Source of the DNA: Pirellulaceae bacterium
Lineage (GTDB): Bacteria > Planctomycetota > Planctomycetia > Pirellulales > Pirellulaceae
Direction of reading: 5' to 3'
Assembly: GCA_029243025.1 (NCBI GenBank)
Contig: JAQWSU010000022.1
Span: 124,001-188,000 of the forward strand
DNA length: 64,000 nucleotides
The position numbers and the translations under genes are program-made. How positions within the stretch are numbered: position 1 is the first letter of the stretch; each line of letters begins with the position of its first letter. The notes below the pieces were generated by a model. That model saw only the letters and a program-made list of their open reading frames with translations. It was not told the DNA's origin and made no database searches. Shown here piece after piece: positions 55,699-64,000 of this stretch.

Positions 55699-56811
55699 TT
55701 AGATTTTGAGTGCTGGAGTCGTTTCCCCGGTCTGTCCGCTTGGTACCGTCCAGATGGCACTCTTGCCGTCTTCTTGTGAAAAAGGGCCACGCATGGTTGT
55801 GAGTGGTTTGTCGGGAATGAGTGAAACATCAAAGACTTCTTCGACACCCGTTTTGAATTCAAATTGGCCCAGCAATTCGCTTCGCTCCAGGTCGACTACG
55901 GCGACACCACACTTCAATCGATCGCGATCTTCCGCAATCGGCATTCCGCCGAATGTCGACGTTTCACGGATGCGCGATAGCCCAATAAAACCGTATCGAC
56001 CGTGAATCGCGAGGCCTCGTGTATAGCCGGGAAAGCGAGCCACAATTTCTGCCTTGCCGTTGTTCGGGTCGATTCGAACTAATCCGCCGCGTCCCGAATC
56101 AAGTAACCAAATCTGTTGATTGTGTACGCGCGGAGAATGTGGCATCGCGAAGCCTCTCGCCACGACCTCAGATGAGCCAATATCAATCAGACTTCCTGTT
56201 TTGACTTTGTCTTCTCGCCAAGCGCCGGCTCGATCAGTTTCCCCCATGACGGTCACATACTTGGGACGGCCCGCTTCCATGGCCAATCCATTCAAGTGGC
56301 AACGGTCTTCCGGAGCCAACGCCGAAATAAAGCTCGGTTGCCATCGAGGCACGAAACTGTAGTTGGGGTCCAGCGTGCAGAGACAGGAAAAAAGCGTGTT
56401 TACGATCCAGAGTTCGTCATCGACCCAGCCCATCTCGTGAGCTTGTATTTCACCGGTGACATGCGCGGTTCGGGTTAGAAAGCAGGCGTCGACCGGTGGG
56501 GCCATTCGATTCGCGATGTCCGCTGCATTCCGCAAAAACCAAATTTTGTTCTTAGCGGCAACCGCGAGCGTTGATCGCCCGTGATTCAAGGCGATTCCCA
56601 TCGGTCGATCAAAGTTGTGAAAGGAGAGTGCCAATTGCTGCTGTTGAGCACCTAGCAGAACAATCTTGCCGGCTTGATAGGTGGTGATCAAGACCGTCAG
56701 CCCGAGTTCTGTTAGTAGCTCGGGAAAGTTGGTCGAATGCTCGAAACGCACTTCGCGTTGATTTGCATTTTCCGCCAATTCACGTCCGTTTGATCGTATC
56801 GGTTCGTCCAT
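55699..56811 (-). CDS. TIGR03032-family (DUF4915-like) protein
   Basis: A 370-aa protein of the TIGR03032 family, common in planctomycetes and of unknown function. Typical blocks are seen: LGLTVLITTYQAGKIVLLG, FDRPMGIAL, EIQAHEMGWVDDELWIVNTLFSCLCTL, and SGRGGLVRIDPNNGKAEIVARFPGYTRGLA near the middle. The repeated short strands suggest a six-bladed propeller. No signal peptide is seen. The ATG at 56811 (MDEPIRSNGRE) is preferred over a TTG at 56961, but neither has a good ribosome site. It lies upstream of the giant protein gene on the same strand with a 73-bp gap, so co-transcription is possible. Confidence 0.82.
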   Translation of the reverse strand: MDEPIRSNGRELAENANQREVRFEHSTNFPELLTELGLTVLITTYQAGKIVLLGAQQQQLALSFHNFDRPMGIALNHGRSTLAVAAKNKIWFLRNAADIANRMAPPVDACFLTRTAHVTGEIQAHEMGWVDDELWIVNTLFSCLCTLDPNYSFVPRWQPSFISALAPEDRCHLNGLAMEAGRPKYVTVMGETDRAGAWREDKVKTGSLIDIGSSEVVARGFAMPHSPRVHNQQIWLLDSGRGGLVRIDPNNGKAEIVARFPGYTRGLAIHGRYGFIGLSRIRETSTFGGMPIAEDRDRLKCGVAVVDLERSELLGQFEFKTGVEEVFDVSLIPDKPLTTMRGPFSQEDGKSAIWTVPSGQTGETTPALKI

Positions 56812-57381
56812 TTTGAATTGGATCGGCAGAGTATCGATTGGCACATGAGTATCGTGCTTCAACACGGTCAATCGTTCTCCGATGTAGCAAACGTTGGATG
56901 GAAAAAACCGGTGGCACCTGTCGTATCGAATTGAAGGTTGATTGCCGTTCTTTGTGAGCAAGGAGGCAGATCAGGGAGAGCCCAAGACTTGCAGAGAAAG
57001 GCTGATTCACAACCAGTCAGGTCGTGCCGAATGGCGTAAGTTGTGTTGGCATGGATGTTTGAAACTTTTAACGTCGACCTACCCCAGTTGTTCTGTTACC
57101 TGATTTTAACCTTGTCGCCTAATCCCGTCACGAATTCTATTCCCTTCTTGACCGTTTCTATGAAAATGTTGCCCTCACCATTGTTACGCGACGTCGAGAA
57201 AGAAAGTCCACCTATATTTTTTTGATGAAAAGAGCAACTTCTCCAGCGACTTCTTGAGTCGTTGGGCAAGATACCCTTTGCGAATCCTGTGGGGCGGCGA
57301 GCCGATCGATGTAAAATTTTCCACAGTCGTTGGTTGAGGATACTGCTGCCGGTTGAGATGAGTTAAAGTTCGGGCACAAAA
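56812..57381. other. Intergenic region, no gene seen
   Basis: About 570 bp between the TIGR03032 gene and the terminator of the PEP-CTERM gene. It is partly AT-rich and contains only short, unlikely frames. The promoter of the TIGR03032 gene should lie at its left end. Confidence 0.4.
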
Positions 57382-57413
57382 AAAAGATCGACGGACGAAT
57401 CCGTCGATCTTTT
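57382..57413 (-). terminator. Strong intrinsic terminator
   Basis: On the minus strand, AAAAGATCGACGGA, a TTCG loop and TCCGTCGATCTTTT form a perfect 14-bp stem, followed by further T residues (eight Ts in all). It ends the transcript of the PEP-CTERM gene that stops at 57441. Confidence 0.95.
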
Positions 57414-57440
57414 CGATTACTTTCGATGTTGTTGAGAACC

Positions 57441-58799
57441 TTAACGCTTGCGGCGAGTCGATAGAGCCAAAAGTCCAAGCATCAAGAGGGCCAAGCTTGA
57501 AGGTTCTGGAACGACTGCCACGCCACGGGCACCTTGCTCGTAACCGGCGTCACTGAAGGCTACGACGAGGTCGCCGCTATTGAAGAGGCTGTCACCACTG
57601 AAATCGCCTTCACCCCAGCCTGCTGCGTCTCCGCTCTCGTATTTGGCAGCGGAAAACACTTGGACGAGGTCCGAGCTATTGAATTCGCCATCAAGATTGG
57701 CGTCGCCTATCCATGTACCTAACACATCGTGTACATAGTTGGCACGCTCGGTGGAATCGGTCAGCGAACCGTCGTCGAGGCGATCAGCTGGATCTCCCCC
57801 TTCTAATAGGCGAATAACTGCGACTTCATCAAAATTCTGAGCGTGATCTGGATGTTCGATTCCACTCGGGTGGGTTTGGCCACCGAAGGCAAAGTCGTCT
57901 GCTCCGTCAACCAACAGCGGGTCGAGGCGAAACTCGTAACCGGGTTTTACGTCTTCAAGCAGGTGACCTTCAAGTCCAGGTAAGAGATCCTCGATTCGAT
58001 CTTGAACTTCTTCACGCTCGTCGTTACCCGAGTAACGAATTTGATCCCAACGCATGAAAAATTCTGTGAACCGTCGACCACGTCCGCCATTTGAGTCATC
58101 TTTCACGATGCCGTGAGCAGATTGAGGGTCTGTCAATGCCGGTAAGTCCGGAATCATTGTGAACGCTTTTTCGTTCTCAACGCTTCGTGGTCCGATCAGC
58201 ATGGAGGTGTTACCCTCACTACCACCTTCATTGATCGCCCGCGTGATATGGAAATGCTGGGTCTCACCGTCAATTACCATGTCTTCTTCTGTCGCGAGTC
58301 CAACCCAGAATTGGGTATATGGACCCACTTCGAGAATGGAATCGAGCGTCGGATCGTCGTCACCAATTCCGGGCCAATGAATTCCTTTGTCGTAGAAGCC
58401 AACGCTGTCGCTATTCCACGGCGCGACGTTGTTCACGTGATCTGGATTTGCGAAATCATCGTCAATGCATTCACCGCACCAGTCGACATCGTTGTAGGTA
58501 CCGGTGGGATCATCGTCAGAGATTTCTTCGACGAGTGCGTAAAAATTGTCAGTGTCCCAGGCGTACTGGATATTGATCACTAAGGGTTCACCTATCGGGT
58601 CGGCTCGCCCGTTGTGAGTGAATGACATTTCTTGCACAATTCCGTCAGGTCCGCGCAAAGCAAGCCAATCGGCGATGTCCCCATCCATTTTCATCGTCGC
58701 ATGCGGTGCGTCAGTGATCTCATAAGGCTCTACTGCGCACAAGCTGGCCTGCATTGTCACAACAGCCACAAAAGCTGTCATTAAAAAACGTAATTGCAT
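57441..58799 (-). CDS. PEP-CTERM protein with CBM9-like domain and dockerin-like pair
   Basis: A 452-aa exported protein. The signal peptide is QLRFLMTAFVAVVTMQASLCA. A CBM9/DOMON-like domain (about 25-330; MKMDGDIADWLALRG, YAWDTDNFYALVEEISDDDP) is followed by a dockerin-like EF-hand pair (GDANLDGEFNSSDLVQVF about 369 and GDFSGDSLFNSGDL about 397). The end is a PEP-CTERM signal, VPEPSSLALLMLGLLALSTRRKR. AGGAG about 7 bases before the ATG is a strong ribosome site. It is likely a glycan-binding matrix protein sorted by an exosortase. Its terminator is listed separately. Confidence 0.87.
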   Translation of the reverse strand: MQLRFLMTAFVAVVTMQASLCAVEPYEITDAPHATMKMDGDIADWLALRGPDGIVQEMSFTHNGRADPIGEPLVINIQYAWDTDNFYALVEEISDDDPTGTYNDVDWCGECIDDDFANPDHVNNVAPWNSDSVGFYDKGIHWPGIGDDDPTLDSILEVGPYTQFWVGLATEEDMVIDGETQHFHITRAINEGGSEGNTSMLIGPRSVENEKAFTMIPDLPALTDPQSAHGIVKDDSNGGRGRRFTEFFMRWDQIRYSGNDEREEVQDRIEDLLPGLEGHLLEDVKPGYEFRLDPLLVDGADDFAFGGQTHPSGIEHPDHAQNFDEVAVIRLLEGGDPADRLDDGSLTDSTERANYVHDVLGTWIGDANLDGEFNSSDLVQVFSAAKYESGDAAGWGEGDFSGDSLFNSGDLVVAFSDAGYEQGARGVAVVPEPSSLALLMLGLLALSTRRKR

Positions 58800-58961
58800 G
58801 GTCTACTCCTTCATCTTACGGAACTTCTTGTGATGAAACTCCTGTGTGATTAATTCCAGTCTTTCGCGTGCCGATTTTCGTCGGTAAATCGGTTTGACGC
58901 AAGTAAAAAATGATTTCCCTTTGCCTGGGCGACGAAAAGTGTAAAGCGTTGCCGGTCGATG

Positions 58962-60860
58962 TTATCGGCTGTTAATTGGGTTAATCAGCTTTTTCATGCT
59001 GTTTTTGAGTTGCGAGACGCGCTCAGTTTGCCCGTCCGCCTCTGCATCTTGTATCGCAAGTCTTAACGCAGCTATGAGTTGCATCCGGTACCGGTCATTC
59101 AAATCGGAATTCGCGGAGTGAAGTATTGCCGTTTGGTACAGCTTTTCGGTCTGAATCACGTTACCCACAAGCGCGAAAATGATGGCCGCTTCAAATTGTT
59201 GAGCCGGATTAAGCGATTGCCACCCATCGATTTTCGAAAGTTCACTGGCTGCTTGGGCCACATCGCCTGTGCGGGCTAAGGTTGTGCCAAGATAAAATCT
59301 TGCCAATTGATCTTGCGGCCTCAGGTGCACGACACGTCGAAAGCTTTTAATCGCCTTGGCGTAGGAATTTTTTTGTGCGTACAAGACGCCCAGGTTGAAG
59401 TGTGCTGGGGCAAGTTCGGGTTGGCGATCAATGGTCGCAAGATACAGTTTTTCAGCCCGATCGTGATCTGATTGGGCCGAGAATTGTTGTGCCAGATTGA
59501 ACAACAGAATATGGAATTCGGAGTCTGTTTGGAGTGCTGTTTGATGTTTTTGCACATAAGCGATGAGGGTGTTCATATCGGCGATCTCGAGCAAGCTCAG
59601 AGCTGTCGTTAGCAGGCGACGCGGTTTTGGATCGGCCGACCAACGACCAGCGAAGGGGACGCTTGCATCGCGGCGTGATTTTCCATTTTGCGCGAGCTGA
59701 GTCGAATGTTTGATTAGTTCCGACGCACCCACGGGGCCGCGATAGAATCCAACCAGATTGCTTTGGGCATCGACCAAAAAGCTGCATGGCAGAGGTAGTG
59801 TGGTGTGCAGGTCAAATACGTTGTCGTGGAACAGCTGCAATTGGTTCAGCAACTGATTGGTTGACCAGCCAAATCGTAGGTTTGGATTTTCTGATGGGAT
59901 TGGCAATGAGGAATGATCGGCATCTTTTTCGTCGACGCAGATCGCAACGATGTTGATTCCCGCGTTTTGAATTTTATTAGCTTGCGTCGAAAAATCTTTT
60001 AGTTCGGTGAGGCACGGGCCGCACCATGGCGCCCAAAGATTGATCAATGTAAGTTGCGCGGGTGATTCGCTCTGTACGATATTCGTTGTTTCACCAGTGT
60101 CCCAATCCAAATATGCGAGATTGGTGGGCAAGGGTAAGGGAGCTGAAAGTAGAGTCGCGTTGTTTTGCAGATCTTCGATGACGCTTGATGGTTGGTGGGG
60201 ATCATCGTGGCTGAAAACTTCAGTGGTTGAAGCCTCGGGAGGGGATTGCTGGATTTCGGCCTTCGGATTGTCTTGTTGAATCAAGTAACAGCAATTCGCC
60301 TGCAAATCTTTAAATGATTGAACGGTTCCGTCTGGCCAAGTGACTTTGAGTTCTTTGATGCCATCTGCATTGTTCAAGCCAAAGTGTAATTGTTTGCTCG
60401 ATTGGGAAAGATATCCGCTCCCAGCCTTCACGGATCGAGTGATTTGCTGGGGTTCGCAACGAAGGAAAAGCGTGGCGCGAGCTCCCACGGCGTCACGATT
60501 ACAGCGGGTTCCTTGCAGCTTGATCGAAAGGAAAGTTCGAAGTTCTGCCGGTAGGGTATTGGTCAGATATCGAAGTTGAGGTCCGCTGCGATTTGCAACC
60601 CACAGATCCAAGTCACCGTCATGATCCCAATCGCTGACGGCGATAGCGCGAGCGTCATCGGGCAGGTCCAAGCCGCTGGCCGCAGAAAGATTTGCAAAGC
60701 GACGCTGTTCTTGATTTGCTTGGCCTGTGTTTAAGAAGAAACAGTTTTTTTCGCGGCCGCTGAAAGAATGTCCGCTACGGATCAATTGCTGTAATTGACG
60801 GCCTTGTTGACCTCCAACACCTACTGCTTGATCGTCAATCGCCGAAGCGCCACGCGACAC
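58962..60860 (-). CDS. ASPIC/UnbV-TlpA-like thioredoxin-TPR protein, second copy
   Basis: As a separate ORF it would start at GTG 60860 and give 632 aa, but conserved coding sequence begins right after the TGA of the upstream ORF. Domains in order match the gene at 39530: SGREKNCFFLNTG and DWDHDGDLDLWVAN, an ASPIC/UnbV domain ending LKVTWPDGTVQSFKDLQANCCY, a TlpA-like thioredoxin with WAPWCGPC at about 276, and TPR units (about 450-590, APAHFNLGVLYAQKNSYAKAIKSF). Overall identity to the first copy is moderate, so the duplication is old. Cys pairs after the ASPIC domain are kept in part. Likely envelope redox or complex-assembly role; unproven. Confidence 0.85.
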   Translation of the reverse strand: MSRGASAIDDQAVGVGGQQGRQLQQLIRSGHSFSGREKNCFFLNTGQANQEQRRFANLSAASGLDLPDDARAIAVSDWDHDGDLDLWVANRSGPQLRYLTNTLPAELRTFLSIKLQGTRCNRDAVGARATLFLRCEPQQITRSVKAGSGYLSQSSKQLHFGLNNADGIKELKVTWPDGTVQSFKDLQANCCYLIQQDNPKAEIQQSPPEASTTEVFSHDDPHQPSSVIEDLQNNATLLSAPLPLPTNLAYLDWDTGETTNIVQSESPAQLTLINLWAPWCGPCLTELKDFSTQANKIQNAGINIVAICVDEKDADHSSLPIPSENPNLRFGWSTNQLLNQLQLFHDNVFDLHTTLPLPCSFLVDAQSNLVGFYRGPVGASELIKHSTQLAQNGKSRRDASVPFAGRWSADPKPRRLLTTALSLLEIADMNTLIAYVQKHQTALQTDSEFHILLFNLAQQFSAQSDHDRAEKLYLATIDRQPELAPAHFNLGVLYAQKNSYAKAIKSFRRVVHLRPQDQLARFYLGTTLARTGDVAQAASELSKIDGWQSLNPAQQFEAAIIFALVGNVIQTEKLYQTAILHSANSDLNDRYRMQLIAALRLAIQDAEADGQTERVSQLKNSMKKLINPINSR

Positions 60861-60884
60861 AACTTGTCGCCAGAAAAAACTTCA
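60854..60884 (-). other. In-frame TGA with SECIS-like hairpin (candidate selenocysteine site 2)
   Basis: On the minus strand, TGA (60884-60882) separates two ORFs in the same frame and is followed by SFFWRQVVSR. The stem GCGACA (60870-60865) pairs perfectly with TGTCGC (60859-60854) around the loop AGTTG. Relative to copy 1, one G-U pair has become A-U, so pairing is kept while codons change. The loop lacks the second G of the GGU motif. Confidence 0.65.
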
Positions 60885-62795
60885 GAGATCCTGGTTGTCA
60901 TCGGTGGTGATGTAGCCGTTGGCCACAACAATGTCATCACGACCGTCATTGGTCAGATCGCACAGGACCGAACTCCACGCCCAGCGACCGAGTTCCGCTC
61001 CGCCGGCCATCTCGACGTCGGAAAAGAGCCCGTTTCCGAGGTTTTTAAAAAGTGTGTTTCCTTTGGCAAATCGAGAAAGGATTTTTCGAGTTTCGGGAGT
61101 TGCTTTGGGTTGGAACTCCGGCTGGCGACTAATTCGATTTCCAGCGGCGGAAAACATATTTCCCACATAGAGATCGACGTTGCCGTCGTTGTCGTAATCG
61201 GACCAACTGACGGACATGCCAGAACCGAAGTCAATTACACCGGCTTGTTCTGCGATTTCTACGAAGCTGCCGTTGTCGTTTCGATAGAGGCAATTCTGGC
61301 CATAGTCGTTTGCGACGTATAAATCTTGATCACCATCATTGTCGTAATCTTCCCACGACGCGGCCAAACTATGCCGATGATTGTTTACATCGAGTCCGAC
61401 GCGTGTCGTCACATCTTCAAAAGACCAATCGTCACCACGTATCATGTTGCGGAAGAGCAGATTGCGACCTCCGTCATTGGCATCATGATAGATAAATGGC
61501 TGGGGGCGATCGCGATCGGGAGCGTTGGCAAATCCAAGAGTAATGTAAAGATCGAGCTTTCCATCATTGTCAAAGTCGACAGCCGAGAGGTTTTGGACAT
61601 GACGATCTCTTAACTCAAGTTGTGCAGCTGTCTCGAAAAGACCGGTTCCATCGTTCTGCATCACGATGATTTGGCGGGACTCCAAGGCAACCGCCAAATC
61701 TTGATCGCCGTCATTATCGAGGTCGACAAATAACGAACTTGAACATTGCTCAAGCCAACCCGTGTTTGATACATGAGTAATGTCTTTCATCCGACCGTTG
61801 GTTTGGCGAACGAGCAAGCGGTTGGGAAGTCCCCCGGGTTGGCAGACGTAGAGGTCATCATGTCCGTCGCCATTGACATCTCCTAGTGAGAGTCCATATT
61901 CGGCAAATACGTACATGCCATGGTGAGTTTCGATGCGCTGAAGCCAATGATTGAGTCCAAACTTAAGTTGTTTGTTAAAGACCGACGTGTGTCCCAAAAC
62001 GTTTTCAGTATCGTCCGACATTAGGGTTGCGTTTGCCAACTTGCAGTGCGATTCGACGTAGTCGCTGGATGCAAGTGAATGCAGGCGGGGGGGCGTGTCT
62101 GCAGTCCATTCACAATTCCACTTTGCGTGTTGTTCAAGACGACCTGTGGCTGTTGTGCCACTTGCTTCCAGGATGTGCGTCGTTTGACGGAGTGGTCCGT
62201 CCGTGTCGACGTGGATTGTCTTTACCGCTACTCGACGGTCCGTGGCCTGCGAGAATGGATCTTCAAATTGACGGATTGCCCGATCGATCGGAGTTTGTTG
62301 ATAGAGCGGCGAATGCGTCTCTTTCGCTTGCCTGACGACGAAAATTTTATCTTCGAAAGTGATTTTGAGTGGCTGCGGCCGCAGCGAGTTACTTTGAAAA
62401 GAAGTTGCACCAATGGCAGCACGTGTTTGCAGTGGTTTTGTGAAGTCGACCAATTCTTCGATACGATCCTGAGCTAAGGCAGCAAATGATTCAGTAGTCC
62501 AGCCATCATGGTCAGGGTTCAAGAGCTCTTGCTGCACTTCGGCAAGCGTCGACTGTCGCGGAATCGGAGCCGTGTCGAGGAGAGGCGTCGGCAAGCTGGC
62601 TTCGGTGTTTAAATCGCTGCTTATTGCCGTTTCGGGAGGGGCGATCGATTCGTCGTGCCAGCCACGCCGCCAAATGGTTGCCACGAGAAACACGAGAATT
62701 CCCACGGTCATCACAGTCAGCAGCCCAAGCGATCGTCGCCCGAACGATCGGCGGGTGGTTGGAGATTGAGATGGTGGAAGGTTCGTTCGGGTCAT
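60882..62795 (-). CDS. CRTAC1-like FG-GAP/VCBS protein, second copy (ends at recoded TGA?)
   Basis: A 637-aa FG-GAP/VCBS protein with one membrane helix (about 22-43, LGLLTVMTVGILVFLVATIW) and a ~250-residue N-terminal domain. The propeller repeats include LSLGDVNGDGHDDLYVCQ, FVDLDNDGDQDLAVAL, DFDNDGKLDLYITLGF, DYDNDGDQDLYVANDYG and SDYDNDGNVDLYVGN. It ends NGYITTDDNQDL-TGA, the same place as in the gene at 37553, and the next ORF continues in frame. I regard the pair 62795-58962 as one recoded gene of about 1277 codons. It is divergent from a third paralogue, with a 180-bp shared upstream region. Confidence 0.85.
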   Translation of the reverse strand: MTRTNLPPSQSPTTRRSFGRRSLGLLTVMTVGILVFLVATIWRRGWHDESIAPPETAISSDLNTEASLPTPLLDTAPIPRQSTLAEVQQELLNPDHDGWTTESFAALAQDRIEELVDFTKPLQTRAAIGATSFQSNSLRPQPLKITFEDKIFVVRQAKETHSPLYQQTPIDRAIRQFEDPFSQATDRRVAVKTIHVDTDGPLRQTTHILEASGTTATGRLEQHAKWNCEWTADTPPRLHSLASSDYVESHCKLANATLMSDDTENVLGHTSVFNKQLKFGLNHWLQRIETHHGMYVFAEYGLSLGDVNGDGHDDLYVCQPGGLPNRLLVRQTNGRMKDITHVSNTGWLEQCSSSLFVDLDNDGDQDLAVALESRQIIVMQNDGTGLFETAAQLELRDRHVQNLSAVDFDNDGKLDLYITLGFANAPDRDRPQPFIYHDANDGGRNLLFRNMIRGDDWSFEDVTTRVGLDVNNHRHSLAASWEDYDNDGDQDLYVANDYGQNCLYRNDNGSFVEIAEQAGVIDFGSGMSVSWSDYDNDGNVDLYVGNMFSAAGNRISRQPEFQPKATPETRKILSRFAKGNTLFKNLGNGLFSDVEMAGGAELGRWAWSSVLCDLTNDGRDDIVVANGYITTDDNQDL

Positions 62796-62975
62796 GAAAT
62801 CTTTGCCAAAATGAGACCAATGCCATTTTAAAACACCCTAATCCATCTAGGGGTGACTTACTAGTTTTTCCCGAGGCAACTCTTTTTTACGGTTCCTACA
62901 TTATGTTTTTGAGGTGTCGAATTGCTTGGGCTGGTAGCATAAAATAGATCTAGGGATTTTGCCCCGGAATAGGCG

Positions 62976-64000
62976 ATGATGAAATACCTAATTACTCAGC
63001 ATAACAAGTTGCCGAATTCTACTGGAATTCGCTGTTTGCACTTCAGTCTGTGGTTAGGGCTGCTATCGCCCCTGTTGATCGGTTGTCAACCCGCCTCCAC
63101 GAAACCGGCAGCCTCCCCCCAAGTGTCGTCTCCCCAAGTGTCGTCTCCCCAAGTGTCGCTGCCGTCGAACCGCGGTCTCATTCAAGAGGCTACGGCAGAT
63201 CGATCGGTGGTACCGCTACGAACGATGTCGAAAACCTCGACGGAAATCGATCTTGCAGTCGACAGGGAGACGCCATCCCAGGACAGTTGGGACACCGAAA
63301 TTGTGTCCGAGCAGATCAGCTCACAACTCTCTCGTCTGACGGCGCTGCTGGCCTCACCAAAACAGCAAGACGAGGCGATGGATCTGCTTGCTGATGACCT
63401 AGCGGCAACGCAGCTTTACCCGGAGCAGATGTCGGAGACGTACCGAGATAAGAAGATCGTGCTGCGAGCTGCTGAAAATCTTTCCCCGGCGTTGGTCATT
63501 TCAAACCGGGACGAGTTCCTAAAAGCGTTTGAAGGGTTGGCTCGCGAACTGAATGCCGAGGGCCTTCCTGCCATCAAGTTTAAATTGATTAAAATTGATG
63601 CTCAGGGTGAGGAGATCGTCACAGAACTGCTTTACGAAGCTTCCTCTCGGGGAACAGATCACAGTCGGCAGCAGCGAGCCCGTTGGCAATGTCGGTGGCG
63701 TGCTGCCCCAGATTCCCGGCTGCCGTTGCTGAGTGCTGTTCGCTTGTCATCCTTTGAAGAGGCGGAATATAAGTCCCCATCGGGAACGCTGTTCCAGGAT
63801 GTGACAGCATCGGTGATGTCAGCAAATGATGCTTATGCTCGTCAGGTGTTGCCGGGGATTAATGATTGGGCGAAACGGTTGGGACGCGAATTTATGGGCC
63901 AATTTGGTCACCATGGTTTGGCGATCGCCGACGTTAACAACGACGGATTGGATGATCTTTATGTATGTGATGCGGGAGGATTGCCGAACCGATTGTATCT
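62976..64000 (+). CDS. Third CRTAC1-like FG-GAP lipoprotein, partial (runs off the window)
   Basis: An open frame with no stop from 62976 to the window end. The N-terminus is a lipoprotein signal, CLHFSLWLGLLSPLLIGC, with the lipid-attachment Cys at 37 from the first ATG (a second ATG follows immediately). A Ser/Pro/Val tandem repeat (SPQVS three times) comes next, then a ~230-residue domain, then the first FG-GAP repeat GLAIADVNNDGLDDLYVCDAGGLPNRLYL. That repeat aligns with GVAVGDVNNDGRDDLYLCQ and GLSLGDVNGDGHDDLYVCQ of the two other paralogues. It differs by being lipid-anchored rather than held by a membrane helix. The recoding site, if present, lies beyond the window. Confidence 0.8.
   Translation, partial: MMKYLITQHNKLPNSTGIRCLHFSLWLGLLSPLLIGCQPASTKPAASPQVSSPQVSSPQVSLPSNRGLIQEATADRSVVPLRTMSKTSTEIDLAVDRETPSQDSWDTEIVSEQISSQLSRLTALLASPKQQDEAMDLLADDLAATQLYPEQMSETYRDKKIVLRAAENLSPALVISNRDEFLKAFEGLARELNAEGLPAIKFKLIKIDAQGEEIVTELLYEASSRGTDHSRQQRARWQCRWRAAPDSRLPLLSAVRLSSFEEAEYKSPSGTLFQDVTASVMSANDAYARQVLPGINDWAKRLGREFMGQFGHHGLAIADVNNDGLDDLYVCDAGGLPNRLY
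63117..63160. repeat. 15-bp coding tandem repeat (three units)
   Basis: Three in-frame copies of CCCCAAGTGTCGTCT (the last one base short) encode SPQVS repeats directly after the lipoprotein signal; a flexible tether likely to vary in length. Confidence 0.9.

Overview
The window is a stretch of a Planctomycetota chromosome, most like the Pirellulales group. This rests on several phylum-typical features: a planctomycete/verrucomicrobial (PVM-type) bacterial microcompartment locus, giant secreted proteins with the N-terminal LExR-xLL signature, PEP-CTERM proteins with dockerin-like EF-hand pairs, a BBP7-type outer-membrane barrel, a TIGR03032-type protein, and CRTAC1-like FG-GAP/ASPIC-UnbV proteins. 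I saw no rRNA, tRNA, CRISPR array, insertion sequence or integrase.

Layout. (1) 0.1-8.8 kb: a zinc alcohol dehydrogenase faces a minus-strand cluster of type II fatty-acid-synthesis-like genes (3beta-HSD/OleD-like reductase, ketosynthase, acyl carrier protein, two CrtI-like FAD oxidoreductases, FabZ-like dehydratase, FabI-like reductase). A GNAT gene lies upstream. The set resembles an unusual-lipid or polyene pathway and recalls the gene mix proposed for ladderane synthesis. (2) 9.0-17.3 kb: a complete plus-strand microcompartment operon. It holds a DeoR-type regulator, PduL, two hexamer shell proteins, acetate kinase, three pentamer shell proteins, a CoA-acylating aldehyde dehydrogenase, an RpiB-like cargo candidate, a class II aldolase and a lactate/malate-type dehydrogenase. 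The expected job is cleavage of fuculose-1-P or rhamnulose-1-P, with lactaldehyde oxidised inside the shell to lactate plus ATP. (3) 17.9-37.1 kb: extracellular proteins, namely three LExR-xLL giants (two with CotH and lamin-tail domains), an esterase pseudogene and two PEP-CTERM proteins. (4) 37.5-43.9 kb: a FG-GAP protein, an ASPIC/UnbV-TlpA-TPR protein and an SGNH-TPR protein. (5) 44.3-49.1 kb: a LamG-like exported protein, a DUF485 plus sodium:solute symporter pair and a BBP7 porin-like protein. (6) 49.2-58.8 kb, minus strand: a 2149-residue surface protein carrying both a cyclophilin and a DsbA-like domain, a TIGR03032-like protein and a PEP-CTERM CBM9-like protein. (7) 59-64 kb: a second copy of the FG-GAP / ASPIC-TlpA-TPR pair on the minus strand and, divergently, the start of a third FG-GAP paralogue cut by the window end.

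The most striking observation concerns the two FG-GAP / ASPIC-TlpA-TPR pairs (37.5-41.5 kb and 59.0-62.8 kb). In both, the gene break is a single in-frame TGA at the same place, between conserved Asp-Leu and Ser-Phe-Phe-Trp-Arg-Gln-Val-Val. The codons after the TGA differ between copies only at synonymous positions, and these include seven codons that lie before any possible start of the second ORF. In both copies a 6-bp stem with a 5-nt loop follows the TGA at about the distance of a bacterial SECIS element, with a GGU loop in copy 1 and a compensated pair in the copy 2 stem. This strongly suggests that each pair is one protein of about 1,280-1,300 residues with a recoded, probably selenocysteine, UGA.

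Most starts were moved inward from the longest ORF to an ATG or GTG with a Shine-Dalgarno sequence, or to the start of family homology. All functions are inferred from sequence motifs only.
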